Assembly: GCA_038025085.1 (NCBI GenBank)
Contig: CM076141.1
Coordinates: 23,622,501 to 23,686,500 of the forward strand
Origin: Tetragonia tetragonoides
Lineage: Eukaryota; Streptophyta; Magnoliopsida; Caryophyllales; Aizoaceae
Reading direction: 5' to 3'
Length of the DNA stretch: 64,000 nucleotides
The notes beneath the pieces are model-generated. The model was not told where the DNA came from, made no database searches, and saw only the letters and a list, made by a program, of their open reading frames with translations. The translations under genes and the position numbers were made by a program. Positions 47,701-60,329 of this stretch are shown piece by piece. Positions within the stretch are counted from its first letter, which is position 1. Every line of letters begins with the position of its first letter.

Positions 47701-50380
47701 ATTCATTTGAGTGTGAAACTACACCTAGGATGTTTACAAGTACAAACAAGCTTCAACTCAAGCTTTTGAATGTATTTACGCGTTTTAACAGCTCTTACGA
47801 CTAGGGTGATAGAAATTGAGTTCTTGTGTGTTGTATATTAAGAGAAAGCATCCAAATACTTTGTTTGCATTCATTTGAGTGTGAAACTACACCTAGGATG
47901 TTTACAAGTACAAACAAGCTTCAACTCAAGCTTTTGAATGTAGTTACGCGTTTTAAAAGCTCATACGAGTAGGGTGAAAGAGATTTGAGTTCTTTTGTGT
48001 TGTGTATTAAGAGAAAGCATCCAAATACTTTGTTTGCATTCATTTGAGTGTGAAACTACACCAAGAATGTGTTAAATTACAAACAAGCTTCAACTCAAGC
48101 TTTTGAATGCATTTACGCGTTTTAAAAGCTCATACGAGTAGGGTGAAAGAGATTTGAGTTCTTTTGTGTTGTATAGTAAGAGAAAGCATCCAAATACTTT
48201 GTTTGCATTCATTTGAGTGTGAAACTACACCTAGGATGTTTACAAGTACAAACAAGCTTCAACTCAAGCTTTTGAATGTATTTACGCGTTTTAAAAGCTC
48301 ATACGAGTAGGGTGAAAGAGATTTGAGTTCTTTTGTGTTGTATATTAAGAGAAAGCATCCAAATACTTTGTTTGCTTTCATTTGAGTGTGAAACTACACC
48401 AAGAATGTGTTAAGTTACAAACAAGCTTCAACTCAAGCTTTTGAATGTATTTACGCGTTTTAAAAGCTCATACGAGTAGGGTGAAAGAGATTTGAGTTCT
48501 TTTGTGTTGTATATTAAGAGAAAGCATCCAAATACTTTGTTTGCATTCATTTGAGTGTGAAACTACACCAAGAATGTGTTAAATTACAAACAAGCTTCAA
48601 CTCATTTGAGTGTGAAACTATACCTAGGATGTTTACAGTTACAAACAAGCTTCAACTCAAGCTTTTGAATGCATTTACGCGTTTTAAAAGCCCATACGAG
48701 TAGGGTGAAAGAGATTTGAGTTCTTTTGTGTTGTATAGTAAGAGAAAGCATCCAAATACTTTGTTTGCATTCATTTGAGTGTGAAACTACACCTAGGATG
48801 TTTACAAGTACAAACAAGCTTCAACTCAAGCTGTTGAATGAATTTACGCCTTTTAACAGCTCTTACGACGAGGGTGATAGAAATTGAGTTCTTGTGTGTT
48901 GTATATTAAGAGAAAGCATCCAAATACTTTTTTTTCATTCATTTGAGTGTGAAACTATACCTAGGATGTTTACAGTTACAAACAAGCTTCAACTCAAGCT
49001 TTTGAATGCATTTACGCGTTTTAAAAGCTCATACGAGTAGGGTGAAAGAGACTTGAGTTCTTTTGTGTTGTATATTAAGAGAAAGCATCCAGATAGTTTG
49101 TTTTCATTCATTTGAGTGTGAAACTACACCTAGGATGTTTACAGTTACAAACAAGCTTCAACTCAAGCTTTTGAATGCATTTACGCGTTTTAAAAGCTCA
49201 TACGAGGAGGGTGAAAGAGATTTGAGTTCTTTTGTGTTGTACATTAAGAGAAAGCATCCAAATGCTTTGTTTGCATTCATTTGAGTGTGAAACTACACCT
49301 AGGATGTTTACAAGTACAAACAAGCTTCAACTCAAGCTTTTGAATGTATTTACGCGTTTTAGAAGCTCATACGAATAGGGTGAAAGAGATTTGAGTTTTT
49401 TTGTGTTGTATATTAAGAGAAAGCATCCAAAATACTTTGTTTGCATTCATTTGAGTGTGAAACTACACCAAGAATGTGTTAAATTACAAACAAGCTTAAC
49501 CTCAAGCTTTTGAATGCATTTACGCGTTTTAAAAGCTCATACGAGTAGGGTGAAAGAGATTTGAGTTCTTTTGTGTTGTATAGTAAGAGAAAGCATCCAA
49601 ATACTTTGTTTGCATTCATTTGAGTGTGAAACTACACCTAGGATGTTTACAAGTACAAACAAGCTTCAACTCAAGCTTTTGAATGTATTTACGCGTTTTA
49701 ACAGCTCTTACGACTAGGGTGATAGAAATTGAGTTCTTGTGTGTTGTATATTAAGAGAAAGCATCCAAATACTTTGTTTGCATTCATTTGAGTGTGAAAC
49801 TACACCTAGGATGTTTACAAGTACAAACAAGCTTCAACTCAAGCTTTTGAATGTAGTTACGCGTTTTAAAAGCTCATACGAGTAGGGTGAAAGAGATTTG
49901 AGTTCTTTTGAGTTGTGTATTAAGAGAAAGCATCCAAATACTTTGTTTGCATTCATTTGAGTGTGAAACTACACCAAGAATGTGTTAAATTACAAACAAG
50001 CTTCAACTCAAGCTTTTGAATGCATTTACGCGTTTTAAAAGCTCATACGAGTAGGGTGAAAGAGATTTGAGTTCTTTTGTGTTGTATAGTAAGAGAAAGC
50101 ATCCAAATACTTTGTTTGCATTCAGTTGAGTGTGAAACTACACCTAGGATGTTTACAAGTACAAACAAGCTTCAACTCAAGCTTTTGAATGTATTTACGC
50201 GTTTTAAAAGCTCATACGAGTAGGGTGAAAGAGATTTGAGTTCTTTTGTGTTGTATATTAAGAGAAAGCATCCAAATACTTTGTTTGCTTTCATTTGAGT
50301 GTGAAACTACACCAAGAATGTGTTAAGTTACAAACAAGCTTCAACTCAAGCTTTTGAATGTATTTACGCGTTTTAAAAGC
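44778..50380 (+). repeat. Higher-order repeat, 1,912-bp unit, nearly three copies
   Basis: Units at 44778-46689, 46690-48601 and 48602 to about 50380, each of eleven monomers plus a truncated piece of about 53 bp. Shared private markers: AAGCCCATACG, TTACGCCTTTTAAC with GACGAGGG, ATCCAGATAGTTTG, TGTTGTACATTAAG, CTTAACCTCAAGC and TTGTGTTGTGTATT. A shorter relative lies just before, at 43710-44777 (1,068 bp), lacking about five monomers. The third copy departs from the pattern near 50380. Confidence 0.9.
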
Positions 50381-50960
50381 TCTTACGAGTAGGGTGAAAG
50401 AGATTTGAGTTCTTTTGTGTTGTATAGTAAGAGAAAGCATCCAAATACTTTGTTTGCATTCATTTGAGTGTGAAACTATACCTAGGATGTTTACAGTTAC
50501 AAACAAGCTTCAACTCAAGCTTTTGAATGTATTTACGCGTTTTAAAAGCTCATACGAGTAGGGTGAAAGAGATTTGAGTTCTTTTGTGTTGTATATTAAG
50601 AGAAAGCATCCAAATACTTTGTTTGCTTTCATTTGAGTGTGAAACTACACCAAGAATGTGTTAAGTTACAAACAAGCTTCAACTCAAGCTTTTGAATGTA
50701 TTTACGCGTTTTAAAAGCTCTTACGAGTAGGGTGAAAGAGATTTGAGTTCTTTTGTGTTGTATAGTAAGAGAAAGCATCCAAATACTTTGTTTGCATTCA
50801 TTTGAGTGTGAAACTACACCTAGGATGTTTACAAGTACAAACAAGCTTCAACTCAAGCTTTTGAATGTATTTACGCGTTTTAAAAGCTCATACGAGTAGG
50901 GTGAAAGAGATTTGAGTTCTTTTGTGTTGTGTATTAAGAGAAAGCATCCAAATACTTTGT
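50285..50960 (+). repeat. Two-monomer (338-bp) tandem copy
   Basis: The pair beginning near 50285 (TTTGCTTTCATTTG, then GAATGTGTTAAGTTAC and AAAAGCTCTTACGAG) repeats at about 50623, one of the smallest local duplications in the right segment. Confidence 0.75.
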
Positions 50961-53900
50961 TTGCATTCATTTGAGTGTGAAACTACACCAAGAATGTGTT
51001 AAATTACAAACAAGCTTCAACTCAAGCTTTTGAATGCATTTACGCGTTTTAAAAGCTCATACGAGTAGGGTGAAAGAGATTTGAGTTCTTTTGTGTTGTA
51101 TAGTAAGAGAAAGCATCCAAATACTTTGTTTGCATTCATTTGAGTGTGAAACTACACCAAGAATGTGTTAAATTACAAACAAGCTTCAACTCATTTGAGT
51201 GTGAAACTATACCTAGGATGTTTACAGTTACAAACAAGCTTCAACTCAAGCTTTTGAATGCATTTACGCGTTTTAAAAGCCCATACGAGTAGGGTGAAAG
51301 AGACTTGAGTTCTTTTGTGTTGTATATTAAGAGAAAGCATCCAGATACTTTGTTTTCATTCATTTGAGTGTGAAACTACACCTAGGATGTTTACAGTTAC
51401 AAACAAGCTTCAACTCATGCTTTTGAATGCATTTACGCGTTTTAAAAGCTCATACGAGGAGGGTGAAAGATATTTCAGTTCTTTTGTGTTGAATATTAAG
51501 AGAAAGCATCCAAATACTTTGTTTGCATTCATTGAGTGTGAAACTACACCTGGGATGTTTACAAGTACAAACAAGCTTCAACTCAAGCTGTTGAATGAAT
51601 TTACGCGTTTTAACAGCTCTTACGACTAGGGTTATAGAAATTGAGTTCTTGTGTGTTGTATATTAAGAGAAAGCATCCAAATACTTTGTTTGCATTCATT
51701 TGAGTGTGAAACTACACCTAGGATGTTTACAAGTACAAACAAGCTTCAACTTAAGCTTTTGAATGTAGTTACGCGTTTTAAAAGCTCATACGAGTAGGGT
51801 GAAAGAGATTTGAGTTCTTTTGTGTTGTATATTAAAAGAAAGCATCCAAATACTTTGTTTGCATTCATTTGAGTGTGAAACTACACCAAGAATGTGTTAA
51901 ATTACAAACAAGCTTCAACTCAAGCTTTTGAATGCATTTACGCGTTTTAAAATCTCATACGAGTAGGGTGAAAGAGATTTGAGTTCTCTTCAGTTGTATA
52001 GTAAGAGAAAGCATCCAGATACTTTGTTTTCATTCATTTGAGTGTGAAACTACACCTAGGATGTTTACAGTTACAAACAAGCTTCAACTCAAGCTTTTGA
52101 ATGCATTTACGCGTTTTAAAAGCTCATACGAGTAGGGTGAAAGAGATTTGAGTTCTTTTGTGTTGTATTTTAAGAGAAAGCATCCAAATACTTTGTTTGC
52201 TTTCATTTGAGTGTGAAAATACACCAAGAATGTGTTAAGTTACAAACAAGCTTCAACTCAAGCTTTTGAATGCATTTACGCGTTTTAAAAGCTCATACGA
52301 GTAGGGTGAAAGAGATTTGAGTTCTTTTGTGTTGTATAGTAAGAGAAAGCATCCAAATACTTTGTTTGCATTCATTTGAGTGTGAAACTACACCTAGGAT
52401 GTTTACAAGTATAAACAAGCTTCAACTCAAGCTTTTGAATGTATTTACGCGTTTTAGAAGCTCATACGAATAGGGTGAAAGAGATTTGAGTTCTTTTGTG
52501 TTGTATATTAAGAGAAAGCATCCAAATACTTTGTTTGCATTCATTTGAGTGTGAAACGACACCAAGAATGTGTTAAATTACAAACAAGCTTCAACTCAAG
52601 CTTTTGAATGCATTTACGCGATTTAAAAGCTCATACGAGTAGGGTGAAAGAGATTTGAGTTCTTTTGTGTTGTATATTAAGAGAAAGCATCCAAATAATT
52701 TGTTTGCATTCATTTGAGTGTGAAACTACACCTAGGATATTTACAAGTACAAACAAGCTTCAACTCAAGCTTTTGAATGTATTTACGCGTTTTAAAAGCT
52801 CATACGAGTAGGGTGAAAGAGATTTGAGTTCTCTTGTGTTATATAGTAAGAGAAAGCATCCAAATACTTTGTTTGCATTTATTTGAGTGTGAAACTACAC
52901 CTAGGATGTTTACAAGTACAAACAACCTTCAACTCAAGCTGTTGAATGAATTTACGCGTTTTAACAGCTCTTACGACTAGGGTGATAGAAATTGAGTTCT
53001 TGTGTGTTGTATATTAAGAGAAAGCATCCAAATACTTTGTTTACATTCATTTGAGTGTGAAACTACACCTAGGATGTTTACAGTTACAAACAAGCTTCAA
53101 CTCATGCTTTTGAATTCATTTACGCGTTTTAAAAGCTCATACGAGTAGGGTGAAAGAGATTTGAGTTCTCTTGTGTTTTATAGTAAGAGAAAGCATCCAA
53201 ATACTTTGTTTGCATTCATTTGAGTGTGAAACTACACCTAGGATGTTTACAAGTACAAACAAGCTTCAACTCAAGCTTTTGAATGTATTTACGCGTTTTA
53301 AAAGCTCATACAAGTAGGGTGAAAGAGATTTGAGTTCTTTTGTGTTGTATTTTAAGAGAAAGTATCCAAATACTTTGTTTGCATTCATTTGAGTGTGAAA
53401 CTACACCAAGAATGTGTTAAATTACAAACAAGCTTCAACTCAAGCTTTTGAATGCATTTACGCGTTTTAAAAGCTCATACGAGTAGGGTGAAAGAGATTT
53501 GAGTTCTTTTGTGTTGTATAGTAAGAGAAAGCATCCAAATACTTTGTTTGCATTCATTTGAGTGTGAAACTACACCTAGGATGTTTACAAGTACAAACAA
53601 GCTTCAACTCAAGCTGTTGAATGAATTTACGCGTTTTAACAGCTCTTACGACTAGGGTGATAGAAATTGAGTTCTTGTGTGTTGTATATTAAGAGAAAGC
53701 ATCCAAATACTTTTTTTTCATTCATTTGAGTGTGAAACTATACCTGGGATGTTTACAGTTACAAACAAGCTTCAACTCAAGCTTTTGAATGCATTTACGC
53801 GTTTTAAAAGCTCATACGAGTAGGGTGAAAGAGACTTGAGTTCTTTTGTGTTGTATATTAAGAGAAAGCATCCAGATACTTTGTTTTCATTCATTTGAGT

Positions 53901-56900
53901 GTGAAACTACACCTAGGATGTTTACAGTTACAAACAAGCTTCAACTCAAGCTTTTGAATGCATTTACGCGTTTTAAAAGCTCATACGAGGAGGGTGAAAG
54001 AGATTTGAGTTCTTTTGTGTTGTACATTAAGAGAAAGCATCCAAAAACTTTGTTTGCATTCATTTGAGTGTGAAACTACATCTAGGATGTTTACAAGTAC
54101 AAACAAGCTTCAACTCAAGCTGTTGAATGAATTTACGCGTTTTAACAGCTCTTACGACTAGGGTGATAGAAATTGAGTTCTTGTGTGTTGTATATTAAGA
54201 GAAAGCATCCAAATACTTTTTTTTCATTCATTTGAGTGTGAAACTATACCTAGGATGTTTACAGTTAAAAACAAGCTTCAACTCAAGCTTTTGAATGCAT
54301 TTACGCGTTTTAAAGGCTCATACGAGTAGGGTGAAAGAGACTTGAGTTCTTTTGTGTTGTATATTAAGAGAAAGCATCCAAATACTTTGTTTGCATTCAT
54401 TTGAGTGTGAAACTACACCTAGGATGTTTACAAGTACAAACAAGCTTCAACTCAAGCTTTTGAATGTAGTTACGCGTTTTAAAAGCTCATACGAGTAGGG
54501 TGAAAGAGATTTGAGTTCTTTTGTGTTGTGTATTAAGAGAAAGCATCCAAATACTTTGTTTGCATTCATTTGAGTGTGAAACTACACCAAAAATGTGTTA
54601 AATTACAAACAAGCTTCAACTCAAGCTTTTGAATGCATTTACGCGTTTTAAAAGCTCATACGAGTAGGGTGAAAGAGATTTGAGTTCTTTTGTGTTGTAT
54701 AGTAAGAGAAAGCATCCAAATACTTTGTTTGCATTCATTTGAGTGTGAAACTACACCTAGGATGTTTACAAGTACAAACAAGCTTCAACTCAAGCTTTTG
54801 AATGCATTTACGCGTTTTAAAAGCCCATACGAGTAGGGTGAAAGGGATTTGAGTTCTTTTGTGTTGTATAATAAGAGAAAGCATCCAAATACTTTGTTTG
54901 CTTTCATTTGAGTGTGAAACTACACCAAGAATGTGTTAAGTTACAAACAAGCTTCAACTCAAGCTTTTGAATGCATTTACGCGTTTTAAAAGCTCTTACG
55001 AGTAGGTTGAAAGAGATTTGAGTTCTTTTGTGTTGTATAGTAAGAGAAAGCATCCAAATACTTTGTTTGCATTCATTTGAGTGTGAAACAACACCTAGGA
55101 TGTTTACAAGTACAAACAAGCTTCAACTCAAGCTTTTGAATGTATTTACGCGTTTTAAAAGCTCATACGAGTAGGGTGAAAGAGATTTGAGTTCTTTTGT
55201 GTTGTATATTAAGAGAAAGCATCCAAATACTTTGTTTGCATTCATTTGAGTGTGAAACTACACCAAGAATGTGTTAAACTACAAACAAGCTTCAACTCAA
55301 GCTTTTGAATGCATTTACGCGTTTTAAAAGCTCATACGAGTAGGGTGAAAGAGATTTGAGTTCTTTTGTGTTGTATATTAAGAGAAAGCATCCAAATAAT
55401 TTGTTTGCATTCATTTGAGTGTGAAACTACACCTAGGATATTTACATGTACAAACAAGCTTCAACTCAAGCTTTTGAATGTATTTACGCGTTTTAAAAGC
55501 TCATACGAGTAGGGTGAAAGAGATTTGAGTTCTTTTGTGTTGTATATTAAGAGAAAGCATCCAAATAATTTTTTTGCATTCATTTGAGTGTGAAACTACA
55601 CCTAGGATATCTACATGTACAAACAAGCTTCAACTCAAGCTTTTGAATGTATTTACGCGTTTTAAAAGCTCATACGAGTAGGGTGAAAGAGATTTGAGTT
55701 CTTTTGTGTTGTATATTAAGAGAAAGCATCCAAATAATTTGTTTGCATTCATTTGAGTGTGAAACTACACCTAGGATATTTACAAGTACAAACAAGCTTC
55801 AACTCAAGCTTTTGAATGTATTTACGCGTTTTAAAAGCTCATACGAGTAGGGTGAAAGAGATTTGAGTTCTTTTGTGTTGTATATTAAGAGAAAGCATCC
55901 AAATAATTTGTTTGCATTCATTTGAGTGTGAAACTACACCTAGGATGTTTACAGTTACAAACAAGCTTCAACTCAAGCTTTTGAATGCATTTACGCGTTT
56001 TAAAAGCTCATACGAGTAGGGTGAAAGAGATTTGAGTTCTTTTGTGTTGTATAGTAAGAGAAAGCATCCAAATACTTTGTTTGCATTCATTTGAGTGTGA
56101 AACTACACCTAGGATGTTTACAAGTACAAACAAGCTTCAACTCAAGCTTTTGAATGCATTTACGCGTTTTAAAAGCTCATACGAGTAGGGTGAAAGAGAT
56201 TTGAGTTCTTTTGTGTTGTATATTAAGAGAAAGCATCCAAATACTTTGTTTGCTTTCATTTGAGTGTGAAACTACACCAAGAATGTGTTAAGTTACAAAC
56301 AAGCTTCAACTCAAACTTTTGAATGCATTTACGCGTTTTAAAAGCTCTTACGAGTAGGGTGAAAGAGATTTGAGTTCTTTTGTGTTGTATAGTAAGAGAA
56401 AGCATCCAAATACTTTGTTTGCATTCATTTGAATGTGAAACAACACCTAGGATGTTTACAAGTACAAACAATCTTCAACTCAAGCTTTTGAATGTATTTA
56501 CGCGTTTTAAAGCTCATACGAGTAGGGTGAAAGAGATTTGAGTTCTTTTGTGTTGTATTTTAAGAGAAAGCATCCAAATACTTTGTTTGCTTTCATTTGA
56601 GTGTGAAACTACACCAAGAATGTGTTAAGTTACAAACAAGCTTCAACTCAAGCTTTTGAATGCATTTACGCGTTTTAAAAGCTCATACGAGTAGGGTGAA
56701 AGAGATTTGAGTTCTTTTGTGTTGTATATTAAGAGAAAGCATCCAAATAATTTGTTTGCATTCATTTGAGTGTGAAACTACAACTAGGATATTTACATGT
56801 ACAAACAAGCTTCAACTCAAGCTTTTGAATGTATTTACGCGTTTTAAAAGCTCATACGAGTAGGGTGAAAGAGATTTGAGTTCTTTTGTGTTGTATATTA

Positions 56901-59900
56901 AGAGAAAGCATCCAAATACTTTTTTTTCATTCATTTGAGTGTGAAACTATACCTAGGATGTTTACAGTTACAAACAAGCTTCAACTCAAGCTTTTGAATG
57001 CATTTACGCGTTTTAAAGGCTCATACGAGTAGGGTGAAAGAGACTTGAGTTCTTTTGTGTTGTATATTAAGAGAAAGCATCCAGATACTTTGTTTTCATT
57101 CATTTGAGTGTGAAACTACACCTAGGATGTTTACAGTTACAAACAAGCTTCAACTCAAGCTTTTGAATGCATTTACGCGTTTTAACAGCTCTTACGACTA
57201 GGGTGATAGAAATTGAGTTCTTGTGTGTTGTATATTAAGAGAAAGCATCCAAATACTTTGTTTGCATTCATTTGAGTGTGAAACAACACCTAGGATGTTT
57301 ACAAGTACAAACAAGCTTCAACTTAAGCTTTTGAATGTAGTTACGCGTTTTAAAAGCTCATACGAGTAGGGTGAAAGAGATTTGAGTTCTTTTGTGCTGT
57401 ATATTAAGAGAAAGCATCCAAATACTTTGTTTGCATTCATTTGAGTGTGAAACTACACCAAGAATGTGTTAAATTACAAACAAGCTTCAACTCAAGCTTT
57501 TGAATGCATTTACGCGTTTTAAAAGCTCATACGAGTAGGGTGAAAGAGATTTGAGTTCTTTTGTGTTGTATAGTAAGAGAAAGCATCCAAATACTTTGTT
57601 TGCATTCATTTGAGTGTGAAACTACACCTAGGATGTTTACAAGTACAAACAAGCTTCAACTCAAGCTGTTGAATGAATTTACGCGTTTTAACAGCTCTTA
57701 CGACTAGGGTGATAGAAATTGAGTTCTTGTGTGTTGTATATTAAGAGAAAGCATCCAAATACTTTTTTTTCATTCATTTGAGTGTGAAACTATACCTAGG
57801 ATGTTTACAGTTACAAACAAGCTTCAACTCAAGCTTTTGAATGCATTTACGCGTTTTAAAAGCTCATACGAGTAGGGTGAAAGAGACTTGAGTTCTTTTG
57901 TGTTGTATATTAAGAGAAAGCATCCAGATACTTTGTTTTTATTCATTTGAGTGTGAAACTACACCTAGGATGTTTACAGTTACAAACAAGCTTCAACTCA
58001 AGCTTTTGAATGCATTTACGCGTTTTAAAAGCTCATACGAGGAGGGTGAAAGAGATTTGAGTTCTTTTGTGTTGTACATTAAGAGAAAGTATCCAAAAAC
58101 TTTGTTTGCATTCATTTGAGTGTGAAACTACACCTAGGATGTTTACAAGTACAAACAAGCTTCAACTCAAGCTGTTGAATGAATTTACGCGTTTTAACAG
58201 GTCTTACGACTAGGGTGATAGAAATTGAGTTCTTGTGTGTTGTATATTAAGAGAAAGCATCCAAATACTTTTTTTTCATTCATTTGAGTGTGAAACTATA
58301 CCTAGGATGTTTACAGTTACAAACAAGCTTCAACTCAAGCTTTTGAATGCATTTACGCGTTTTAAAGGCTCATACGAGTAGGGTGAAAGAGACTTGAGTT
58401 CTTTTGTGTTGTATATTAAGAGAAAGCATCCAGATACTTTGTTTTCATTCATTTGAGTGTGAAACTACACCTAGGATGTTTACAGTTACAAACAAGCTTC
58501 AACTCAAGCTTTTGAATGCATTTACGCGTTTTAAAAGCTCATACGAGTAGGGTGAAAGAGATTTGAGTTCTTTTGTGTTGTATAGTAAGAGAAAGCATCC
58601 AAATACTTTGTTTGCATTCATTTGAGTGTGAAACTACACCTAGGATGTTTACAAGTACAAACAAGCTTCAACTCAAGCTTTTGAATGTATTTACGCGTTT
58701 TAACAGCTCTTACGACTAGGGTGATAGAAATTGAGTTCTTGTGTGTTGTATATTAAGAGAAAGCATCCAAATACTTTGTTTGCATTCATTTGAGTGTGAA
58801 ACTACACCTAGGATGTTTACAAGTACAAACAAGCTTCAACTCAAGCTTTTGAATGTAGTTACGCGTTTTAAAAGCTCATACGAGTAAGGTGAAAGAGATT
58901 TGAGTTCTTTTGTGTTGTGTATTAAGAGAAAGCATCCAAATACTTTGTTTGCATTCATTTGAGTGTGAAACTACACCAAGAATGTGTTAAATTACAAACA
59001 AGCTTCAACTCAAGCTTTTGAATGCATTTACGCGTTTTAAAAGCTCATACGAGTAGGGTGAAAGAGATTTGAGTTCTTTTGTGTTGTATAGTAAGAGAAA
59101 GCATCCAAATACTTTGTTTGCATTCATTTGAGTGTGAAACTACACCTAGGATGCTTACAAGTACAAACAAGCTTCAACTCAAGCTTTTGAATGCATTTAC
59201 GCGTTTTAAAAGCTCATACGAGTAGGGTGAAAGAGATTTGAGTTCTTTTGTGTTGTATAATAAGAGAACGCATCCAAATACTTTGTTTGCTTTCATTTGA
59301 GTGTGAAACTACACCAAGAATGTGTTAAGTTACAAACAAGCTTCAACTCAAGCTTTTGAATGCATTTACGCGTTTTAAAAGCTCTTACGAGTAGGGTGAA
59401 AGAGATTTGAGTTCTTTTGTGTTGTATAGTAAGAGAAAGTATCCAAATACTTTGTTTGCATTCATTTGAGTGTGAAACAACACCTAGGATGTTTACAAGT
59501 ACAAACAAGCTTCAACTCACGCTTTTGAATGTATTTACGCGTTTTAAAAGCTCATACGAGTAGGGTGAAAGAGATTTGAGTTCTTTTGTGTTGTATATTA
59601 AGAGAAAGCATCCAAATACTTTGTTTGCATTCATTTGAGTGTGAAACTACACCAAGAATGTGTTAAATTACAAACAAGCTTCAACTCAAGCTTTTGAATG
59701 CATTTACGCGTTTTAAAAGCTCATACGAGTAGGGTGAAAGAGATTTGAGTTCTCTTGTGTTGTATAGTAAGAGAAAGCATCCAGATACTTTGTTTTCATT
59801 CATTTGAGTGTGAAACTACACCTAGGATGTTTACAGTTACAAACAAGCTTCAACTCAAGCTTTTGAATGCATTTACGCGTTTTAAAAGCTCATACGAGTA

Positions 59901-60329
59901 GGGTGAAAGAGATTTGAGTTCTTTTTGTGTTGTATTTTAAGAGAAAGCATCCAAATACTTTGTTTGCTTTCATTTGAGTGTGAAACTACACCAAGAATGT
60001 GTTAAGTTACAAACAAGCTTCAACTCAAGCTTTTGAATGCATTTACGCGTTTTAAAAGCTCATACGAGTAGGGTGAAAGAGATTTGAGTTCTTTTGTGTT
60101 GTATAGTAAGTGAAAGCATCCAAATACTTTGTTTGCATTCATTTGAGTGTGAAACTACACCTAGGATGTTTACAAGTACAAACAAGCTTCAACTCAAGCT
60201 TTTGAATGTATTTACGCGTTTTAGAAGCTCATACGAATAGGGTGAAAGAGATTTGAGTTCTTTTGTGTTGTATATTAAGAGAAAGCATCCAAATACTTTG
60301 TTTGCATTCATTTGAGTGTGAAACTACAC

